Positions 58,445 to 64,000 of a stretch of 64,000 bases of DNA are shown in pieces. The stretch is from Simmondsia chinensis (Eukaryota > Streptophyta > Magnoliopsida > Caryophyllales > Simmondsiaceae). The stretch is from NCBI GenBank assembly GCA_018398585.1, contig JAGTTD010000013.1, forward strand, positions 7,784,492 to 7,848,491. The letters are read 5' to 3'. The translations under genes and the position numbers were made by a program. Under the pieces are notes generated by a model that saw only the letters and a program-made list of their open reading frames with translations, had not been told where the DNA came from and did not search any database. Position 1 is the stretch's first letter, and the number at the start of each line of letters is the position of its first letter.

Positions 58445-58453
58445 TGAATCTAG

Positions 58454-59340
58454 ATCATGGTGAAATAAACCAAATTGGACCGTAGATATTTAACGTCACA
58501 ACATTTGACAAGAATTAGACCAAATAACTAAACGCAGCATGGATATTATTTTGTTATTGTTGCAACAGAACAATTTTAATCAAGTTAAATTACTATATAA
58601 TATTATAGAGGAGAGTTATTAAGGTGTCCCAAGATTTTAGCATTTATTACATAGTTACAATGATGTACCCTGAAGTTTATAAATTTGATCACCTAGGTAC
58701 CTTAAAGTTTAATATTTTTATGAATCATATATCTTTTGCAGAATTTAGTAGATTTTAAATGAAAATTGTTGACCATGGTTATTAAAATCTTGATACGAAT
58801 CTTAGAATCTTATGATTCTACAATTCCACAATTGCTGACCAATATATTAGGATTCGTTGACATTATGTGAAATTAATGGATAGAATCATAATATAATTTT
58901 ACGATTCTATCAATCCGACCTTAATTCTACCAACGTATACAAATAAAAAGTTAAAATGTAAAAAAAATAAGTATATATTATAAACGAACTTACTAGATTA
59001 ATTTGTAGTAAAAGAAAGTTAATTATGTGATATATTTCTCAAGAAACTTAAATTAAGTTTAGTTTTATATTTTTACCTTAATATAAAGTTTCAATTAGCA
59101 GCATCTATCTTAATAGCTCTCATGATTATCATAGCATAAAATGACACATCTATATTTCATGATAATATTTTTATCATATTTTATTATATTTCTTATATAT
59201 TAATAACTTTTTGAACTATATAACTGATATTAATACGGAAAACAATTATAGTATACATTTAATAGAGTCTTACGATTCTCGATTCGATTCTACGATTCCA
59301 ATTCTGAAGGCCCTATTGATTTTAAATAGAATTTCGATTT
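58454..59340. other. AT-rich intergenic DNA
   Basis: No coding region was seen. The phrase 'cgattct / gattctac' recurs several times around 58790-58930 and 59260-59300, without a clear unit length. Confidence 0.4.
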
Positions 59341-59352
59341 TAACAACCTTGT

Positions 59353-59353
59353 T

Positions 59354-59440
<87 letters not shown>

Positions 59441-59454
59441 ATATATATATATAT
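59353..59454. repeat. (AT)n microsatellite
   Basis: About 100 bp of AT dinucleotides are interrupted by ACATATACAT twice. The Ile/Tyr peptides it encodes are artefacts. It adjoins the A tail of the LINE remnant to the right. Confidence 0.95.
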
Positions 59455-59455
59455 G

Positions 59456-62100
59456 TTTTTTTTTCCGTTAAATATCGGCAAAGCCGAAGGATAGCACTGG
59501 GCCTCGACAAAGCGAGCCCAAAACAACTCCGAAAGACGGAGAAGGACCAGGCAAAACAAAATAGAAAAAAGACAAACGGGGGAGGGGCAACAAGAAACAA
59601 GGCAAAAAACAAAACAAAACAAGAAACAAAACAAAAAAAAAAAAAAAAAAAACCAACAGAGCAACACAAGAAGAAAGAGGGGACCCAGGGCAATAAAAAA
59701 ACACGGACAAGAAACACAACCAAAAACTGGAGAAAGAGACGCAACAGGACTAGACCAAAAACCGGCTCAGGATAGAGAAGGGAGAAGAGACCAGAAACAC
59801 AAAGATCAGAGGGAGAGTAGCACAAACAAATCCACACCTTAGCCCATTTCAGCAAAGTACTCAATCATAAGTGATTCATCCCCCTAAAAACTCAAACCAA
59901 GCAACTTCCCGGTCTCCCAAGTGCGTTTCCCCTTGAGCAGTTGCTCAGCTGTGAAGCATTTCTTGTTCTTGTTTCGAGTCTTTTTCTTCCCTTTGGCTTT
60001 GGTCACTTTCTCAGGCCTTCTGTTCCCACTGCTACCAGGAAACATATCTTTAAAGAACACTTGGAGGTTCTGTTTCTCTTGATCTTTTTTTCCAGCGCTT
60101 GAGAGCCTTGCGATCCCTTTTTGAAACACCATCATTTGGTTCATGGCACCCCGGCCTCTCTCTTCTTCTTCTCCTTTCCCCTGCCTTTGAAGTTTCCGTG
60201 ATATCTTGAGCCAAATTAACACATTGGTCCATGTCCTCGACATGACTCTGATCAATCAACGGTTCAAATCCCAATGGAAAGGTTGGACTCGACGACTCAG
60301 ACTCGTGGTCACTATTAGTATTTGGTATTTGATCTGCTTGAGGTGTGCTTTGGATTTGCATCCCATGCGATCTGGTTCCACTGTCCTCAACCCAAGGTAG
60401 AAGCAGCTATGTTCTAACATACGGTCTGTTAACCTGGCACTGTGTAGCATCAGGCTGTTCAACGACTCGAGGCGAAGAGCGAAAGATAGGCGAGTAAGGA
60501 GACTGCATAACCAAGGGCTAGCTACCAATAACCTGGTGGTTAACATGAAGCATAACGTGTTCTGCACTCAGATTATCGATAACCACATCCATACACCCAG
60601 TCCTCGGATGTATCGGAAGGTCCATCTCCTGGATCGAGTTACGCTCACTAGGACCCGAATTGGTGTTGGTAATAATGTTAGGAGCTTGTCGCAGGGTTCG
60701 GCCTTCTTCCCTATTTAATATGGCAGATGCTGTGAGGTGAATAACTTCCGCAGAAAAGCTTGGGATTAGCTCGGAGTTCCCTTCTTTTACAAAAACCATT
60801 CGGCTTCCCTCACTGAGGTTGACTTGCACAACTTGTTGGATAGTAGATAGGAAGCACGTATCAATGAGAACCCTTGCCACATCAACACATCTCATTGCCG
60901 AAGTTCGTGAATCCACTCGAATGAAGTTACCTCAAATTCGGGCAAAATTAGTAAACTCTCCATCGACCAGTACGGTAATGGAAGACCATAGATTTCAATC
61001 CACACTCTTCTTCTCATAGTACCAAGAGTTTGTCCTGTGTAGCGATTCACCTCTCTGTATTTACCAAGAAGTACATGTTTCCTGGAGCCGAGATATTCAT
61101 CCATAGCTTTTGTTGAGTCGCACGTAAGAATAAAAATTTCAGAGCCCAGACCTCTCGGTGTCACGTCAAAAAGTTCTCGAGACATTATCAAGCGTATCAT
61201 CCCCATACGAATGAGCTATAGTAGATCTACACATCCAAGCTTCCACCTGATTGATTATGGAAGCTGTTATGATCTTGGGACCATTATAATCCATTGCACC
61301 CCTTCTCTGGGGCGATTGATTGGTGTCCTTTGGAGTTTGATTGATGATTAAATCATCAAACCTCCTATCTCGATCTGAAGAGTGTACCCTTGTGCGATTC
61401 TGATTCTGATTCTGCCTGCTATTCGAGCCCTTGCGTTGTTTAGCCCAGTCAACCTTAATCTTGTATCCCATGATCCAACGATCATTCATAGAATCAATTG
61501 CCCTTAGGGCCTCATTTCGCTGCCGAAATCTGACAAAACCATAAGAAAGTCTTGTTTTGGCCCTTCTATTTTGCGGGACAAAACAGTCATAAACTGATTG
61601 AAAATCCCGAAAGACAACCTTAAGCCACAAATTTGAAGTAAACTCCGGGAGACCGTCGACAAATATTGACATTGCATCATTAAGAGCCGACATTAGCGGG
61701 ACGCTGTTGGTCACCGGAGGTTGGGGAGGGAGACCAATTGCGGCAGGAGAAGAGAGAAATGGTGCGAAGAAAAGAAAAGATATAATGGGTGGAAGTTATC
61801 GGAGCTGTGTGGCTGGGAGTCGGAATTAGGGGGATCACGATGAAGGTAGAAGATCGGTGAATCTGAATGATGAAGCAGAGGAGCGATAAGGAAGAGGACG
61901 ACGGCCTGGAGCCTCTGGTAGACGGCGAAAACCCCTTGGACGTTGTACGAACTAGCACGGGACAGTCCTGGCGATGCCGGATCCGAGCTCCGGCCTCCGA
62001 TCAGGTGGTCACGCGCCCACATGCGCCGGGCGAGGCAGTGTGAATAGTGACCGTTGGGGTTTTTGAAGAGAGAGAACGGGGTTATCATAACGCGAAATTT
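59456..62100 (-). mobile_element. L1-type LINE remnant, ORF1 only
   Basis: On the minus strand there is a possible 5' UTR (to about 62100), a broken ORF1 (61714-59884), a T-rich 3' region (59880-59465) ending in GGCTTTGCCGATATTTAACGG, and a short A run (59464-59456). ORF2 (endonuclease and RT) is absent. No target duplication could be set because the 3' edge runs into the AT microsatellite. The identification comes from the RRM-type ORF1 and the poly-A end. Confidence 0.6.
59884..61714 (-). pseudogene. RRM-containing LINE ORF1, frameshifted
   Basis: The frame opens at 61714 and reads an RRM fold: IFVDGL (RNP2) and SYGFVRF (RNP1) within the first 90 residues, then a basic WAKQRKGSNSRQNQNQ linker. 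Plant L1 elements of the BNR type carry an RRM in ORF1, which would make this an RNA-binding chaperone of the element's transcript. The reading frame then alternates between two frames at about 61180, 60900, 60540, 60300 and 60250, so it is broken. The 61206-60892 stretch resembles the DUF4283-like region common after the RRM (RRVWIEIYGLPL). A host gene copy is the alternative, but the decay makes an element remnant more likely. Confidence 0.6.
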
Positions 62101-62121
62101 TTTTTCCAAAAATCCTAACAT

Positions 62122-62640
62122 GACACATTATTTTAATAATATATAAGTAACTTTTGTTAGAATAGAGACAATCTTTTGGTAATATGGTCATAGTCTATAT
62201 CACATCAGTTTTTTGACAAAACTTAGCCAAATTTAAATGAAAATTCACCAGATTCTAACATTGTGTATACGTAGGTGATAAAATTTCTTATGTTAGACCT
62301 CATTGTATATATTAAAATGACAGGGTATTTAGGTGATAAATGTTCAAACTTTAGGATATTAAAAGATAATTTTCCTAATTTATAGAGCTTTAATAGTTAA
62401 TGTATGTTTTTTTTTTTGTGTTACTTTTCGTATAAGTTGTATTACTACTTATATTGTCCTATAATAAGATGTAAAATAATTAGCGAAAAATATTTTTTCT
62501 AAAACATACAAGAAGACATCAAAATGCGGAATTAAGTTTTCCTTGAAAACAAACAACGGAAAACCTTTCCTAGGAAAACTTTTTTCGAAGAAAAATTAAT
62601 TCCTAGAATCTATTTTTCTGCTAAAACAAATGGAGCCTTA
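62122..62640. other. Intergenic DNA
   Basis: AT-rich, with no recognised feature. Confidence 0.4.
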
Positions 62641-62672
62641 ATGATTTTTATCCCCTTTTTTCCCTTTTTAGG

Positions 62673-62800
62673 GTTGGAGGTCTCATGGAAACAGCCTCCC
62701 TTCAGGTTAGTACCATATAAGGGTAATGCTGTGTACATTTCAACCTTTTCAAACCCCGCATTGGTGGGAGCCTTCAGACACTGAATTTGTTGTCGTTATG
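62673..62800 (+). repeat. Most diverged RTE-type 3' tail
   Basis: It keeps the block order of the tail at 8788-8910: GGTTGGAGGTCTCATGGAAACAG, GGGTAATGCTGTGTACATTT, GGGAGCCTTCAGACACTG, then TTGTTG. TTAATGATT occurs on both sides (62638-62646 and 62838-62846) and could be a target duplication of a short insertion; this is not certain. Confidence 0.55.
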
Positions 62801-62849
62801 CTTTTTTTTTTTTTTTTTTTTTTTCAGGGAGGCGAATTTAATGATTCCC

Positions 62850-63480
62850 CCCCTTTTTACTTGTGAAATGTTAGGTATATGTCAAGCTCTTACATGGAAA
62901 TGCGTGATTTTGTTGGAAAGTTATTCAAGAGTAAAAGACACCCAAGAAAAGGTAACATTGGTTTAGTTGCAATTTCCCTGTAAACAACTACTCTCAACTC
63001 TTCTTAGGAAAATTGGCCATTAAACTTGCTCCTATTTTGAAATTTAACTTTCGGGTAAATTATTATTATTATTATTATTACCTATACTAGTTTACAAATT
63101 TTGTAAATTAATTTTTTAGTCTAAAAGTTATATGTGTTCAATTAAATAGTCCAAACCATAATGTATAAGAGTATAAAATATACCCTTCACTCAATTCCTC
63201 TTCATTAGAAGTGTCACAATGTTATGGGTTATATGCAGGATGAAGGGAATAACGAGAGGATAGTGAGATTAACAACAAATAAGGGCAATATTTACACCCT
63301 TTCATACCATTATTTGGAGTATTTTATTAAATGCATAAAACTTTGGTCTTAGGAAATGGTTTTTTTTAACTAAAAACCACCTAAAATAAATATGCAGTTT
63401 CAAAAGATTATCTAAATAGTCCATTTTTTCAATGTCACACCTAAACTTTCCGAAATTTTGCAATGTCACATCTTCAAATA
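62850..63480. other. Intergenic DNA
   Basis: Contains a short (ATT)n run near 63060-63080. Nothing else was recognised. Confidence 0.4.
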
Positions 63481-63489
63481 ACGAGTTCA

Positions 63490-64000
63490 TCTTACAACTT
63501 GAGCTGTTGAGATAGTTAACTCTGTGACATGTATAAGAGCCTAGTTGACCAAGTGGTCTCGGATCCGATTCTTAATAGCTCTCCACTCTTAGCAACAACA
63601 TAATTTTTAAACGAGATATGAGGGGACTTATACACCTTACCTGTTTCAAGTCCAATACATATTTACGTAATGCGACATGTTAAATTTCACTGGGTGTTAG
63701 GCCTAATCCATGAAGTTGGCATATATAAGGTCTATATGTAAATCCAAACAAAGTTTCATCCTCAAGCTAATTCGCATTAGGTGGAGCAGCCCACGACACT
63801 GTATATATGTTCTCTCTAACAACTCCTACGCGAGATTTTTACTATACTCATGGGTCTCCTTAACAAGACATGTTAAAGTAGAAAATTACATATTTAGTTA
63901 TACACCTACAAAGTTCAAATATTTTCGTCCTTACATGCGACTTTGCCAATTCAATGGAATCCTATCATAGGGCCTCGAAAACAGCTATTGCTGCATAAAG
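63490..64000 (+). mobile_element. TRIM-like element, cut by the window edge
   Basis: A primer-site-like TGTATAAGAGCC (near 63528) follows CTCTGTGACA, resembling the common TGACA|TGGTATCAGAGCC junction. The 3' LTR starts TGTTAAATTTCACTGGG at 63678. Its interior matches, in reverse, the repeats at 29478, 29870 and 42040 (GATGAAAC and CATATAAGGTCTATATGTAAAT blocks). The right end is outside the window. Confidence 0.5.

Noticed and set aside
59211..59864. Open frames with long Ile/Tyr runs and a Phe/Leu-rich protein
   Set aside because: They arise from the (AT)n microsatellite and the T-rich 3' region of the LINE remnant.

Overview
The window is nuclear DNA of a flowering plant, probably a dicot; the species cannot be named from the sequence. 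The evidence is an intronless PHT1 phosphate transporter gene, a PEP-carboxylase-kinase gene with the usual late intron, and a dense load of plant transposable elements: Ty1/copia, Ty3/gypsy, RTE and L1-type LINEs, TRIM-like LTR repeats, and hAT and Mutator-type MITEs. Only two genes look intact. Most other open frames belong to decayed mobile elements.

Layout. 1-2760: 3' part of a Tork-like copia element with its 3' LTR. 4100-9240: SINE-like pieces, then a full-length RTE LINE (4926-8910) sitting inside a MITE. 9480-9719: a hAT MITE. 10574-21882: a copia 'dimer' with three LTRs and two internal regions, flanked by one 5-bp target duplication (GCAGG). 22-27 kb: AT-rich intergenic DNA with an old RTE tail and a possible hAT MITE. 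27323-28933: PHT1. 29.5-30 kb: TRIM-like LTR copies. 30949-34412: a gypsy element with gag and protease but no visible reverse transcriptase or integrase. 34.5-34.9 kb: an inverted pair of TRIM pieces. 36.9-37.3 kb: a plant-mobile-domain remnant. 38061-38710: a truncated RTE LINE. 41-41.9 kb: imperfect tandem repeats. 42667-50254: a complete but dead copia element carrying a hAT-type insertion. 51337-55104 (minus): PPCK, with a 2.9-kb intron. 55.9-57.4 kb: a minus-strand copia pol remnant. 58010-58444: a MULE-type MITE. 59.4-62.1 kb: an L1-type LINE remnant with an RRM-containing ORF1 and no ORF2. 63.5-64 kb: another TRIM-like element.

How the genes relate. The two intact genes both belong to functions tied to phosphate nutrition. 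PHT1 imports Pi across the plasma membrane. PPCK phosphorylates PEP carboxylase and in Arabidopsis is induced by Pi starvation. Both have matches to the PHR1-binding site (P1BS, GNATATNC) about 90-110 bp upstream of the ATG: one for PHT1 (27218-27225) and two, 26 bp apart, for PPCK (55189-55196 and 55215-55222). The PHT1 site lies in sequence related to the dispersed TRIM-like LTR. This pairing, the three-LTR copia dimer, and the TE-filled PPCK intron are the main points of interest.
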